Positions 19,623-31,869 are shown, numbered from the stretch's first letter. The stretch: 41,132 nucleotides of DNA from Capniomyces stellatus (GCA_001661515.1 LUVW01000027.1:126926-168057), one strand, 5' to 3'. The notes: generated from the sequence alone by a model not told the origin. Program-made: numbers and translations.

Positions 19623-21334
19623 TTATTCGAATTTAATTCCTTGGGCCAAAGGCAAGCTTCCGCTATAATTGATGGTGCATGATTGTTGTCGCATGTACTG
19701 CTTCCAAGCATCGCTGCCACTTTCGCGCCCACCACCAGTTTCCTTTTCGCCTCCAAAAGCGCCACCAATCTCGGCGCCATTTGTGGGGATGTTGACATTT
19801 ACAATTCCGCAATCGGAACCGGCAGGACCAGTCCATTTGAAGATCTTTGCAGGATCGTTGGTGAATAGACTGGAGCTTAGACCTTGGCCTACAGAGTTGT
19901 TCATCTCAATAGCTTCATCCAGTGTTTTGAATTTGATAGTGTGTAGAATTGGCGCAAAAATTTCGTTCTGGACAACTTCAGCGTCATGGCTGATAGATGT
20001 GATGGTTGGCTCAACATAGTTTCCGTGACCAAGCTCGCTAATAAGGTTTCCGCCGTACAGGATCTTTCCACCTTGGACTTTCACGGCCTTGATTCCGGCT
20101 TGGTACTCTTGGACTGCGCGCTTTGTGTGGAGTGGTCCGCAGAGTACACCTTCTTCCAGAGGATTTCCTATAGTTACTTGAGAGTAGGCCTTGATTAGTC
20201 TCTCTATGAACTCATCGTGGATCTTTTCGTGTAGGAAAAGTCTACGTGCTGTTGTGCACCTCTGGCCTGCTGTTCCAACTGCGGCAAACAGAACGGATCT
20301 AACTGCAAGGTCCATGTTTGCGTCTTCATCAACAATTATGGCATTGTTGCCTCCAAGCTCCAAAAGCGATTTACCAAATCTGCTTTGTACATTTAGAGCA
20401 ACCTCCTTTCCGATCTAAGATACATCCCCACAAGCAAAGCAAATGGTGTTTAGAACCAGCATACATAAAAACACACTTATATAGCCAATACCGCATAACA
20501 AGCAGCTGATAAAGTCTAGTCAACATATATAACCAGTATACATACCTTTGTACTGCCAGTAAACGACAACAGATCAATGTTCTTGTTATTGGACATGGCT
20601 TGGCCTACATCAGCACCGCCTGTAACCAACGAACAGATAGAGCCTGGCAAGTTGTTGTCTTCAAGAACCTTTTGCAGGATTCTGGTAACCGCGATGGCAG
20701 AAAGTGCTGTGGTGGTGGCAGGCTTCCAAACCACTGGGTTTCCGCAAATCAGACTAATTGCACTGTTCCATCCGTAAACAGCGACAGGGAAGTTGAATGC
20801 GCTAATGACACCAACAATACCAATAGGGTTCCACATTTCCATCATGAAATGGCCAGGGCGCTCAGAAGGGACAACTTTTCCATTCAACATGCGACTTAGA
20901 CCTGTAGCATAGTCAGCAACGTCAATGTACTCCTGAACCTCGCCCACTCCCTCAACAAAGATCTTGCCCATTTCCAAACTCACCAGTTTACCCAAAGGCT
21001 CGGACTTGCTTGACAAAGCCTCGCGCATCTGCCTAACAATATCTCCTCTTCTAGGCGTAGGAATTTCTCTCCAGACCTTTTTGGACTGCTCCATCAGCGC
21101 CAATGTTGACTTCAAATCCTCAACCGTTCCTGAACGAATCTTTCCCAACACCTCCCCGGTTGCTGGACTGACCGATTCAAATACATCGCCGTTGCCTCCC
21201 CATTTTCCATTATATACACCATCAAAGACAGATTCCTGAGTCGGTTTTAAATCCAAGGCCTTCAGCACTGAAGGAACATCAATCTTGTTTTTCAAGCTTG
21301 ACTTTATAATCTTAAACGAAGGGTTAATACTCAT
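19623..21334 (-). CDS. ALDH7A1: Alpha-aminoadipic semialdehyde dehydrogenase (antiquitin)
   Basis: NAD+-dependent aldehyde dehydrogenase that oxidises alpha-aminoadipic semialdehyde in lysine degradation; cytosolic or mitochondrial. Exons on the minus strand are 21334-20546 and 20414-19623. The intron 20545-20415 (donor GTATGT, acceptor CTTAG) is phase 0, giving 526 residues. Landmarks are [36 protein letters not shown] across the splice, the general base E282 in LLELGGNN, the nucleophile C316 in [14 protein letters not shown], and the antiquitin-specific end [17 protein letters not shown] text, [18 protein letters not shown] and [10 protein letters not shown]. This separates it from methylmalonate-semialdehyde dehydrogenase (ALDH6). 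The N-terminus is basic and could act as a weak presequence. No PTS1 is present. It lies head-to-tail downstream of PCCA on the same strand, so the two may share catabolic regulation. Confidence 0.96.
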
Positions 21335-22950
21335 TTTTGATTATTCTGTTTTTTTTTCTCCTTAATGGTACCCTATTTCTGTCTTGCTACTGCTCTTATT
21401 TCCGTGGTGGGCGATGGAGTTTTTCTTTTTTTTTTTTACTTTTTATTTGGACTGGTCTCTAATTTTTATTTTATTTTCCGCACAGATACACTACTATTTA
21501 TACTTTTTATTTTTCAGCTCTAGTTCCTGGAGTTTATGAAATACCTTAAAGGTTGGGTGTTTTATTTTTATTTTGCTTTTGCTTTTGCTTTTGCTTTTGC
21601 TTTTGCTTTTGCTTTTGCTTTTGCTTTTTCAACTGTTATTTGGCTTTGGTTAATTTCTTGTTTACATTGCAATTCAGCCAACAACATTGGATGGCTTTTC
21701 AATTGATTAATGAAATCCTATTTAAACAAGAATAGAAAAAATAAAACCCCTTTTATTCTTGTAATCCACACCATTAAAACTTGGCCAAAATCATTGGACA
21801 GAAGCAAGTCGAAATGTGCTATTAGGTAAATTATACCTGTTTAAATCGTCGCATTCACCGTACTTTCCCACCACACTACAAAGTTTACTTTGATGCTGGA
21901 TGTTTTTGCAGTTATTTTTCCTCCTTTTTACTTTTATCCTACCCCTTCTAACCAAAAGTATACTTATCACCAAACTACAGCCACATTTTTTTTTCTTTCT
22001 CTACTTGACTTTATGAAATACGTTTTATTAATAACGATTAAAATTAAAGAGTTAAGATTGCAAATTCAAAACAGAATGGCGTAGGGCAAATTTACTTTAA
22101 AAACCAAAAGCAATCGAAGAAGAAAACTGGACGGCTAATGGTCCTGAAAACTTGACTGGTTTTTTTGCTTACTACTGATTTATAAGTTCAAGCTCATCAA
22201 GCACAAATAGTAGCATGTATGAGCTCACTCTTTAATCAGTTCTGTTGTGCTGGGTTTGATGTACAATACGGAGCGTGTTTCATCATTTAGTGTTTTGATT
22301 GAATGAAGGGCATCGTTGCGGCTTTATACTCTATTGTTTATTATTGGTAGTGTAGCAAAGATGGGTGGAAATGGAGTGGAAGAAGATAAAAATTTTGTTT
22401 AGCAAGGAGAAAGGCGAAAGAAAAAAAAATTGTCGCTATTTTATCGTAATCACTCACTAATGAGTATAAGTTACTCATTGCTTGAGCTTGAAATGGGCGA
22501 ATTGCTCTGTTTTTGTGTCTTTTTGACGTTACATTGATCTTTAGCAATATTTATAGAAAAAAATAAAAAATAAAAGCTGATGTTGATGTCGAGATTGGCG
22601 TATTAAATATGTTTATGGAAATTCCTTAATAATCCAAATATCTGCTTGCAAACCAAGAGAGTCTGTGAAACCATTCAAAAAGCAAATGAAGTGTATGCTA
22701 TTGGATATAAGACACAGTGGAATGCGGAATAAACGGGCATATTTAGTTTATCGAGCTTATGGTTAGATAGAAGAGCAAAACTTGAAAAAATAAAGACAAG
22801 ACCAATCTAATTGATAAAATGATTGTAAAATAAAAGAGAAGTGAAAAAGAAGGAAAGGTGAGTAAACACAAAATAAAGTAAAAAAGAGCAAGAGAATGAG
22901 AGAGAGAGAGAAAAAAAAAAGAAGAAAAAAGAGAAAAAAAGGTATTAGGG
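21335..22950. other. 1.6-kb intergenic region, ALDH7A1 upstream and PCCA downstream
   Basis: A hexanucleotide array lies at 21572-21636 (separate entry). Before the PCCA stop, 22830-22943 is A/G-rich with a short (GA)n, which on the PCCA strand is a T/C-rich 3' flank. No convincing gene; open frames are low-complexity. Confidence 0.55.
21572..21636. repeat. (TTTTGC)n hexanucleotide microsatellite
   Basis: About eleven consecutive TTTTGC units. The array lies about 240 bases upstream of the ALDH7A1 start on its template side, in the promoter zone. It produces a spurious FCFCFC open frame, which is not called. Confidence 0.93.
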
Positions 22951-25296
22951 CTATTCAGCCTTTTCCAACTCGACCAAGATATCCTCACCACCAACAGCAG
23001 CACCAGCGACTACGTTAACGCTCTTGATGACACCGGTTCTGGGGGATCTGAGGACGTTTTGCATTTTCATGGCCTCAATCACAGCAACCTCCATGCCCTC
23101 GGTAACAGTCTGGCCTACTTGGACAGAGATTGAAACAATGGTTCCAGGCATTGGGGCCAATATCAAGCTTGAAGTGTCGAGTTTTGGTCGTTCCTTCATG
23201 TAGGTCAAAAGCTGAGACTGTTTTGGCGATACGACGTTAATGTCGAACTTGGAGCCTTTATACTGGATGTTTAGACCGAGAGGAGTCTGGTCCAAGTACT
23301 GGATAACAAAGTCTTTGGAGTCAGGGGTACCAGCAGGCTTGTAGTTGACCTTTACAAATGGCGAGCTGACACTCCAGTCAAGAGTGATTTCTGAGGTGAC
23401 AGCAGGCAAAGACTCGAAGCCCTCAACAGTGGCCGAGGCAACAAAGGTGTTTTTGCCAGTCAAGTCAACAGCGTTTCCGTTCTTCAGCGAAATGCTGACA
23501 TTGACGTTCAGTCTTTTGGTTTCGCCTTGCTCGTCGGTTTGGGGAATGGAAACCACAAATTGATTGGCTGGGAATGGGTTGTTGACAATGTTGGAGGAGA
23601 CGCCCTGGGTAAACTCTCTTGACAGCATAATTGCCTTGACGGCAGCAGATGAAATAGCCAACTCTGCAGCCTCGTTGTTCCCTTCATCTGTCAACAAGGT
23701 ATGGCCCTTGAATCCGGTTGGGTAGTGCTCAGCCAGGAACCCGGTAAACAGCTCACCCTTTCTAAAGGTTGGGTGGGCAATCACGCTTCTCAACAAAGGA
23801 ATGTTGTGGTTAACTCCGCTGATCAGGTACGTGTCCAATGCGTGCTCCATAGTGTCGGCTGCCTCTTTGCGTGTTTTTCCAAATGTGGACAGCTTGCAGA
23901 TCATAGGGTCGTAGTACATTGAAATCTCTGATCCCTCAGTAATTCCCGAGTCGCACCGCACGTCGTTCTCATACTTGTATGGATGTGGCTCAACATACTT
24001 TGACAGCGTTCCTATTGATGGCAGGTAGTGTTCAGGGTCCTCTGCGTAGACTCTTGACTCAATAGCCCATCCCTCGCATTTCACCTCCTTTTGGTTGGTT
24101 GTGCTGAGGTTTAGCCCAGCTGCCGACCTGATCATCTCCTCCACCAAATCAAATCCTGTGATATACTCTGTGATTGGGTGCTCCACTTGCAGTCTGGTGT
24201 TCATCTCCAAAAAGTAAAATCTCTTTTGCGAGTCTACCAAAAACTCCACTGTTCCCGCCGACGTGTAGCCTACATTCTTTGACAAAGCAACTGCCTGCTC
24301 TCCCATAGCTCTTCTTGTCGCCTCATCGATGTGTGGCGATGGTGCCTCCTCAATCACCTTCTGGTTCCTTCTTTGGATCGAGCACTCTCTCTCTGGCAGA
24401 TACAACGTGTTTCCCTGCTTGTCTGCTATAATTTGGATCTCAATGTGTCTTGGGTGGTCAATAAATCTCTCTACTAACAATCTGCTATCTCCAAAACTGC
24501 TCTTGGCTTCATCTGTACATAGCCTGAACCCCTCAACAAGATCCTCATCGCTTCTTGCTATTCTCATTCCCTTTCCTCCTCCGCCTGCTGAAGCCTTCAA
24601 CATCACTGGGTACCCTACTTCATTTGCTATCCGCTTGGCCTGCTCAACATCCTCTACCACCCCATTAAACCCTGGAATCACATTTACCCCTGCCTTCTTT
24701 GCTATGATTTTTGACTGGATCTTATCTCCCATTGCCTTCATTGCATACTCTGATGGCCCTATAAACTCCACCTTGTTCTTTTCAAGCAGCTTTACAAATT
24801 CAGAGTTTTCTGACAAAAACCCATACCCTGGATGAACCGCCTGTGCCCCTGTTGTTCTGATCGCCTCCATAATTGCTGGTATATTCAGGTATGATTGTGA
24901 AGTCGGTGCTGGTCCCTAATTCCATGTTAATCATTGTATACTTTTAACACTACTCCTTCTATCTAATAAATACATCATAACATATCTCATACACGCGTTG
25001 AGCCAAGTCACTGCCAAATATATTTTTCTGCTGTCTATATCACCCAACAAACCCGATAACTTACAACACGAACAGCCTCGTCAGCCAATCTGACGTGCAG
25101 TGAATCTGCATCAGCGTCAGAGTAAATCGCTACTGTTTTGATTCCCATCTTCTTTGCTGTTCTTATCACTCTGCAAGCAATCTCTCCTCTGTTTGCAATC
25201 AGGATTTTGTCGAATGTCTATCATATATACAGTATACCCCTAGTGCTTTAACCAATTGCTGCAAACAATACTAATACTACTACTACTACTACTACC

Positions 25297-25337
<41 letters not shown>

Positions 25338-25575
25338 CACTACCACTACCACTACCACTACCACTACCACTACTGTTGTTAATTCGTGTCACTATAACTT
25401 TGTATTGCTCATTTTGTCGGCTTTAAATACATTGTATCAAAATAGTAAATACCTTTTCTGTTGTTTTACTTGGCCCATAGTATTTCCGGCTTTGTAAAGC
25501 TCTTAGACTTTGAATTGTTGGCAAATTGCCTCTCAGCAATTTACGGTTTGCTTTCAAGATTGCTTGTTTAAACAT
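22951..25575 (-). CDS. PCCA: Propionyl-CoA carboxylase alpha subunit (biotin carboxylase / biotin carrier), mitochondrial
   Basis: Biotin-dependent ATP:propionyl-CoA carboxylation to methylmalonyl-CoA, with PCCB, in the mitochondrial matrix. Exons on the minus strand are 25575-25453, 25217-25065 and 24915-22951, all joined in phase 0, giving 746 residues. Exon 1 is a typical presequence ([16 protein letters not shown]...[11 protein letters not shown]). Exon 2 starts the biotin-carboxylase domain ([20 protein letters not shown]); exon 3 continues [20 protein letters not shown]. The ATP-grasp glycine loop is at about 203-208 (GGGGKG), and [10 protein letters not shown] is at 329-338. The biotinyl domain has APMPGT and EAMKMQN with biotinyl-lysine K709, near the end ILVELE. 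EAMKMQN and LVELE fit PCCA rather than methylcrotonyl-CoA carboxylase (IAMKMEH). The gene is divergent from PCCB. Intron 1 contains an ACT/ACC triplet repeat. Confidence 0.96.
25270..25374. repeat. (ACT)n/(ACC)n trinucleotide repeat in PCCA intron 1
   Basis: Plus-strand ACT units pass into alternating ACC-ACT units over about 105 bases, wholly within the intron between presequence exon 1 and exon 2. Confidence 0.93.
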
Positions 25576-27147
25576 TTTTTTTTTGGTTTTACTTTGCTTT
25601 ATTTGGCCTTGTCTCCGCTTTGAATTGTTGATAAACTCTGTTTGTGTATCTCACAGCTTTCCTTTTATTATCCTGTTTCTACACCTTAGCCCTATTCCTT
25701 GTTTTGGTGGTAATATAAAACAAAACAACACTGTTTCTATTCTTTAAAACAAAGCAAGTAACTCTTGGCTAGAAAACTGTTTTTCCAAATTCAAAACTGT
25801 GCGTGTTTTTTTTTTCTTTTTCTTTTTCTTTTTCGTTTTTGTTTAACGAACGAACTTTCTTGGGAACTAAATATACAGCATATACCTCTGTTTATATTGT
25901 TCCAGGATACTCCTCCTTTTTCTATTAATATTTTATTAATTTGGTAAAGTATAAACTATCCTAAAACATTCGTTGTTTACGATTGTTAATTTGTTAATAC
26001 TATTGTTTTGCTTTGTGTTGATTTTAGTGATTTGTAAAATATTATTAGCATATCAATATACGGAAATGAAAGTGAAAATGAAAATGAAAAAAAAAGTTCA
26101 ATCCGCCTACTTTCACTTGACTCATTGAGTATATTTCTTCTTACAGTTACTTTAGCTCTGCCAATAATGCTATGAAAATTCTCGTGTATTCTTTTAACCT
26201 AATTCCAACTCTGTCTCGTAATGCCTACTCGGCTATGGGTACGACATATCGTTCTATACCACCATCACAATATGCAATTAATCCCGAAATATAGGTAAAA
26301 TAGTGGAGGGAGGAGGGATGGGGTTAATGATATATAGCACCTACTATTAGTATCTGTGGTTCATGTTTTACCAAAAAATAAAATATTCTAAACGGGATGT
26401 GTGCTATGCAACTTTGTCAAGTGGCTTTAGACCAAGTGAGAATTGTACATCTTGTTTCATTTTTTTTTACAGCTTCCAAAACAATCAGCAAGTCAGATCT
26501 ATCCTCACAGCCTACACCAGAAAGGCGCTTAATTTTGAATGTTCAACGCATTTAGAACAAATCGCAATATGTCCAAAGCAAGGACACGTAGCCCTCTTTG
26601 GTTGCATTCGGTGTTCAAACTTGGTTAGGCGCTTGAGCTTATAGTCCAGATCAATGCAAGAAATAAAGATAACATGGTATTTTTGACTGTCCCGCCATAC
26701 TAACACTGCCGGCATACACCAACACTGTCAGCTCTCTTGACTCATCTTCATTTGTGTCTAGATTCTACATCCTGCTAAAACATTACTTTTTCCATAAAAA
26801 AAAAGAGTATATTCTACCATATACTTATTTGTTTGATTAGAAACAATGGTTGATTAGTCTGATAACCAATCTGGCTTTACACTGGAATTTGTAAAATAGA
26901 TATATTTCCATAATCACTGCTAGAAATCATTTAAGAATGTATCTCAGTTATCATTTTTCTATTACTAGGTCTTGATTCTGGACTACCGTACAATCCGATA
27001 CTCCAGGTTGAAAAATAATAAATTGGAAACAAACATCAATTTGGCTTTCACAAAGGGTTTTGCCATCATATTCGCCCGATAAGCCAGCAGTCAGCACTCA
27101 GGTTGACTAAAGTCGCCTCACAAAGAACCAATTTTTTCTCCCTTTGA

Positions 27148-27333
27148 TTACACAGAATCAAATTTCGACACTAGTCGTTTTTTGTTGGGATTTATTCTAC
27201 CCCTTAAAGTGTCAAAGTCAACCACTTGTTGTACTTTCACATAAAAACTACCGCATTCAGTTTGGCTCTCCCATTTCAACACCAATTTGCCGCCAACTAC
27301 CTGAATTTCGTATGAATCAGTTGGTGAAAACAT
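27148..27333 (-). CDS. Small hypothetical ORF with two upstream CCAAT boxes
   Basis: A 61-codon frame beginning MFSPTDSYEIQVVGGKLVLK, basic toward the C-terminus (RGRINPNKKRLVSKF). Minus-strand GACCAATGG and AGCCAATTA motifs lie about 110-125 bases upstream, which fits a CCAAT-driven promoter. Composition looks more protein-like than neighbouring frames, but no family is recognised. It could be one exon of a longer gene. Confidence 0.25.
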   Translation of the reverse strand: MFSPTDSYEIQVVGGKLVLKWESQTECGSFYVKVQQVVDFDTLRGRINPNKKRLVSKFDSV

Positions 27334-28384
27334 AGTGCTCTTCCATTTACTTCTTCGTTTGATGTATTATGTAAATGTAAATAGTTGAGTGATTAAACAT
27401 TGAGAAGTTGGTAACTGATTGCGATTAATTGGCTACAACCCATTGGTCCTATCCTTGTTTCAGATCCAGCCAGGTTGAAGGCAAATCTCTTTCGCAAATA
27501 GGAGTTGCTGATCCTTGTCGTGCTACAAAAAAATAAAAAAATAAATAAGGATAATAGCAGAACATGATTTACTCTTTAAAACTCCACTTTCAAAAAAAAA
27601 GCTGCGTTTTACGTAATTTAGGAATTATGGCATATGATAATTTGGAATGTTAAGATAAAACCTCAGTCAACAAAACAAAACCAAACCTTTCTTATCTTGG
27701 TGTCTATGTTAACTCTCAGCCTTATGCGCACAGTTCAACATAATTATTGGAGTATTTAATGCTTTACTTTGTTGTTTTTGGGATTTTAACCTATCTATAA
27801 AGCCTTATATTGAATGTTACTCGCTATATTGGAATTGAGGTTCGTTGTAAAATCCAACAAGTTGTATGATGATGACTGCTGATGTAAACGCTGCCACCAC
27901 CAATAATAGCCAACTTTTTGGTTAACAAGAAAGAACATTGGTTTCCATCCTAGTTCTGGCAGATGTCATTTACTCATTAAACTCTTTTCTTGACGCCCCT
28001 AATATTGACTCACCAACATGGTTTAAAGTAATTTGGCAAACCGAACTTATTGTTTAAGGTTATAGTGTTTGGTACAGCAACATTGCGGTTTTTTATCATT
28101 TCGAATCAAACGCATCACTAAACTGTTTTTAGTAAATTGGTTAAAAGTTGGGGAAGGAGAAAAGTTGTTGTTTTTAGTTGGCAGCAATACTACTTTGAAA
28201 CAGGATTCTCCTTTATCGGCATATTGTAAAATTGAAAATATAATATGCTTATTACGTTATGTTACGTAATATCATGTTAGATGTTTCTGTTTTGATTATA
28301 AAAGCGCTGTTTTTTTAACAAACTCGCAATCTCCTGGTTGAACGTGGTGTTGATTGGCTAATCGTAGTCACAATTTATCTGCAA

Positions 28385-28576
28385 ATGGTGCGTATAGCCC
28401 AGATAGTTGATCCTACTGCTCGCAAAGCACAAATAAATCAGGCTGGTAAGATGTTTCACTCGGGCTGTGGTATCTTTATCATCATCTGTTTACCAATTGG
28501 AGTCGCGTTTACTTTGTGTTTTTATTTTTTTGTTTTTCTTGAGCGCCTAGCCATTAGAAATGTAGAAAACCCATAA
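28385..28576 (+). CDS. Small single-span membrane protein (hypothetical)
   Basis: A 63-codon frame. Polar N-terminal 25 residues (MVRIAQIVDPTARKAQINQA) precede one strongly hydrophobic span at about 30-52 (FIIICLPIGVAFTLCFYFFVFL) and a short tail, ERLAIRNVENP. Upstream lie TATAAAA near 28299 and an inverted CCAAT box (GATTGGCT) near 28353, 85 and 30 bases before the ATG. A GGTAAGA inside the frame at 28447 could be a splice donor; in that case only the first 21 residues are coding and the hydrophobic part is intron. No family is recognised. Confidence 0.35.
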   Translation: MVRIAQIVDPTARKAQINQAGKMFHSGCGIFIIICLPIGVAFTLCFYFFVFLERLAIRNVENP

Positions 28577-29867
28577 TGTTGATTGTCAAGTGTAAATAGA
28601 AAGTAGAGAATGTATATATGTGTATTAGCTTTATCAACGCGCATGTAGTTATACACACTTTATTCTGTGACTACTGGTAACAGGGTCACACTACCAAACA
28701 GATTAGTAGCAAACATGAGCTGAAATTGGAGGTGAACTGGCAACTGAAAAAAAAAATGTCGTTGTCTTTATCAAGTAACAAAAAAAAAAATTCTGTGCGG
28801 TTAGTGTTAGACGAGTATGGTTTAGGGTAAAATTACCAGATAAACTAGTATTCATCTTCACATCGGTGTTGGGGGTAAAGGCGTTTTTAACTGTAATATC
28901 ACTAACGCATCTGATTCTTGTAAAGTTCATTATACAAAAATGCCAACTGCTGGAGCTAGCTGCGTTTAAACAATAAAACGAGCCATTGGTGAATAGAGCA
29001 AAAGTAATAATCAGTACTAAGAAAAAAAGTAATAATTAGTAGACCGTCTGCAAATAAAATGAATCCACACCATCTATATTCCCTATACCATTTATATCAT
29101 ACAACATAGTGACTGTGGTTTATGGGAGAGAGTTGATGTCTCACATTTTGATAAGGCTATTGTTGGACTTCATTATTGAAAATGCACGAACAGGTTACGG
29201 TGGATTTTTTACTTTCACAGCTTAGAGTTTAAAAGACAAAGGTCAGTTCAAGTGTCGAATTGTGCCTTTGATAGGTGCTTGGGCTTAGAAAAGAAGTTTA
29301 TTGGTTAAATGCGGTATATGGCCAAGTCTGGTAGATGTAACGAGAAATACTTCAAAGTCAAAAAGTGGAATATATTTTACAGTAATAATCAGATTGAGCT
29401 GCTAAAAAAAAAAAAAAAGTAAATGTATGTTTGATGTAAAGCAAAATAGTAGAAGCAATTATAAACAAAAAGTGTTGATACAATGTGAGTAGGTTTAAAT
29501 CAGCCCTACAAACAAAGGCTAAACATTAACTAATTAAAAATCCGCAAATCAATGACAACAAGCTTGAACGAATTTACAATCCCAGTTTCTAGCGTTGATT
29601 AACTTGGTGCTCAATCGCTAAATAGCCAGAGTATAAAATAAAAGCTAAAATTCAGATTTTGCCCAATTTCGCTATTATAAAGTCTTTTATATAAATATCT
29701 CCCATCTATTCTAGGTTTTAGAATAACTACAAGGAAGCAAAATACATATAAACATAGCTATATAGATAATTGCTGTAGCTAGTTGGCAAAAAACGCAAAG
29801 ACGCAAAGTACGCCTGTAGTAGGGAATAAACAAAGTGACAATAATATAAAAAGCAGAAAAGACGGTA

Positions 29868-31869
29868 ATGTACTCCTCACTAACCAAAAGTTTCTCAATT
29901 GGCGCCTTGAAATGTGCAGCCAGAGCACCAAGAAGCTTTGCCTTGAGAGCCTATGCCACCTCCACCACGAGAAACGCAGTAAGTTCCTGGTTGCTTTAGC
30001 GAATATATATAAAAGTATAGAATATCTGCTGCTGTGTATACCGAGATAGTTGCGTTGCTACGGCTGGGCTTAACTAAGGTCTGGTGTCGTGCTAGCAGGG
30101 AAACACCATCACCATGCCCTTATTACGTTAACAAATAAATGGCAGTAGTGATATCAACAATAATGATGACAAAAACTGTTTGTTAGGGCGTCTTGGATAA
30201 AATCAATAAAAAAAGAAGCGAGGCTTTGTTAGGTGGTGGGCAATCTAGAATTGATGTTCAACATGCAAAGGTAAAACATAACTATAAAGAAACGAAAATA
30301 ATACATGGTGGAAATAGGTTATATGCGCGTTGGTTATTTGGCAAACGATGTACAAAAAAAAAAAATACAAGGAGGAAGAATTAAAAAAAAGCAAGTTAAT
30401 GATAGAAAAGCGACTAAAGAAACACCGTTTATAAATAGGGCAAATTGACGGCAAGAGAAAGAATTGAAATTTTGGTGGACCCTAACACTTTTAGAGAGTA
30501 CGATGCTTTTGTAGAACATCAATGCGTTGATTTCGGGATGGAAAAAACGAAAATCACAGGAGATGGAGTTGTGACAGGAGTAGGAAAAATCAATGGGAGA
30601 TCAGTATATATATTTTCACAAGACTTTACGGCTTTTGGAGGTAGTTTGTCAAAGACTTTTGCGCAAAAGATATGCAAAATTATGGACAAGGCAATGCTGG
30701 TCGGTGCGCCAGTTATTGGGCTAAACGACTCGGGCGGGGCTCGTATTCAAGAGGGAGTTGACTCGCTTGCAGGGTACGCAGAGATTTTCCAAAGGAACGT
30801 ATTGGCATCAGGAGTAGTCCCACAGATTTCGGTGATTATGGGGCCATGTGCAGGAGGAGCGGTGTATAGCCCAGCGCTGACGGATTTCACGTTTATGGTT
30901 AAAGACACGTCGTATCTGTTTGTTACCGGACCTGAGGTGGTGAAGACTGTTACTAAGGAGGAAGTTACTCAGGAGGAGCTTGGAGGAGCAAAGGTGCACA
31001 CAACCAAGTCAGGAGTGGCACATGATGCGTTTGAAAACGATGTTGTTGCCCTGGCTAAACTCCGGGACTTGATGAGCTACTTCCCGCAGTCAAACAAGGA
31101 CGTTGCGCCAATCAAGTATACAACAGATCCTGTCTCAAGAGCAGACGAGGCGCTTAACACGCTTGTTCCATTGGACTCGACCAAAGCTTATGACATCAAG
31201 GTAGTGATCAAGAGAATAGTTGATGATGGCGGCTTTTTTGAGATTATGCCCGACTATGCAAAAAACATTGTAATCGGATTTGCCAGAGTTGGTGGCCGTT
31301 CGGTTGGAATTGTTGGCAACCAGCCACTGGTCTCGTCAGGAGTGCTGGACATAAATGCCTCGGTAAAAGCAGCCAGATTTGTCCGTTACTGCGACGCGTT
31401 TAACATTCCTATTGTGACATTTGTTGACGTTCCAGGGTTTTTGCCAGGAACCCAGCAAGAACACAACGGAATTATCCGCGAGGGTGCCAAGCTCTTGTTT
31501 GCCTATGCTGAATGCACAGTTCCAAAAATCACAATCATCACCAGGAAGGCGTATGGTGGCGCATATGATGTCATGAGCAGCAAACATCTTAGAGGCGACA
31601 TCAACTACGCCTGGCCAACAGCTGAAATCGCCGTTATGGGTGCTAAGGGCGCGGTAGAGATTATCTTCAGAAAGGAAGCCGATAGGTCGCAAGCAGAAGC
31701 CGACTACATTGACAAGTTTGCCAACCCATTGCCTGCTGCCCAGCGCGGATTTTTAGACGACATTATTGCTCCCTCGACCACTAGACAGCGAATTGCTGAA
31801 GATCTTGATATTCTTGAACGCAAAAAGCTGGAGAATCCTTGGAGAAAACACAGCAACATGCCATTGTAA
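29868..31869 (+). CDS. PCCB: Propionyl-CoA carboxylase beta subunit (carboxyltransferase), mitochondrial
   Basis: Transfers CO2 from carboxybiotin on PCCA to propionyl-CoA in the mitochondrial matrix. Exons are 29868-29978, 30187-30270 and 30439-31869, all phase 0, giving 541 residues (human 539). Exon 1 is a presequence ([20 protein letters not shown]...[11 protein letters not shown]). Exon 2 has [17 protein letters not shown], joining to [15 protein letters not shown] in exon 3, exactly the family order. The carboxyltransferase landmarks include [102 protein letters not shown] and the end WRKHSNMPL. The specificity text is PCCB, not MCCB or acetyl-CoA carboxylase. The introns (208 and 168 bases) lie only in the 5' part, as in PCCA. 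Base use shifts from purine-rich in the 5' half to pyrimidine-rich at the 3' end. Confidence 0.97.

Larger units (their letters stand above)
25576..29867. other. 4.3-kb spacer between divergent PCCA and PCCB
   Basis: No large gene. Weak candidates are listed separately (27148-27333 minus and 28385-28576 plus). Splice-like fragments also occur on the minus strand: an acceptor TTTTTTTTTTCAG near 28745 followed by an open exon, and an acceptor near 27527 followed by about 20 codons before a stop (ATPICERDLPSTW). I could not build a coherent gene from them. There may be a small multi-exon gene, a decayed gene or a non-coding RNA here. No tRNA was recognised. Confidence 0.4.

Noticed and set aside
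19623..21334. Methylmalonate-semialdehyde dehydrogenase (attractive beside PCC genes)
   Set aside because: [21 protein letters not shown] and [16 protein letters not shown] are ALDH7/antiquitin signatures, not ALDH6.
21553..21735. FCFCFC-repeat small protein
   Set aside because: It is the translation of the TTTTGC microsatellite.
22951..25575. Methylcrotonyl-CoA or pyruvate carboxylase
   Set aside because: The biotinyl site is EAMKMQN with a LVELE end as in PCCA, there is no carboxyltransferase domain as in pyruvate carboxylase, and the partner gene is clearly PCCB.
26363..26715. Cys-containing small frames on both strands (possible zinc motif)
   Set aside because: Cys spacing is not conserved with any known finger and the two frames overlap antisense; no promoter signal was seen.
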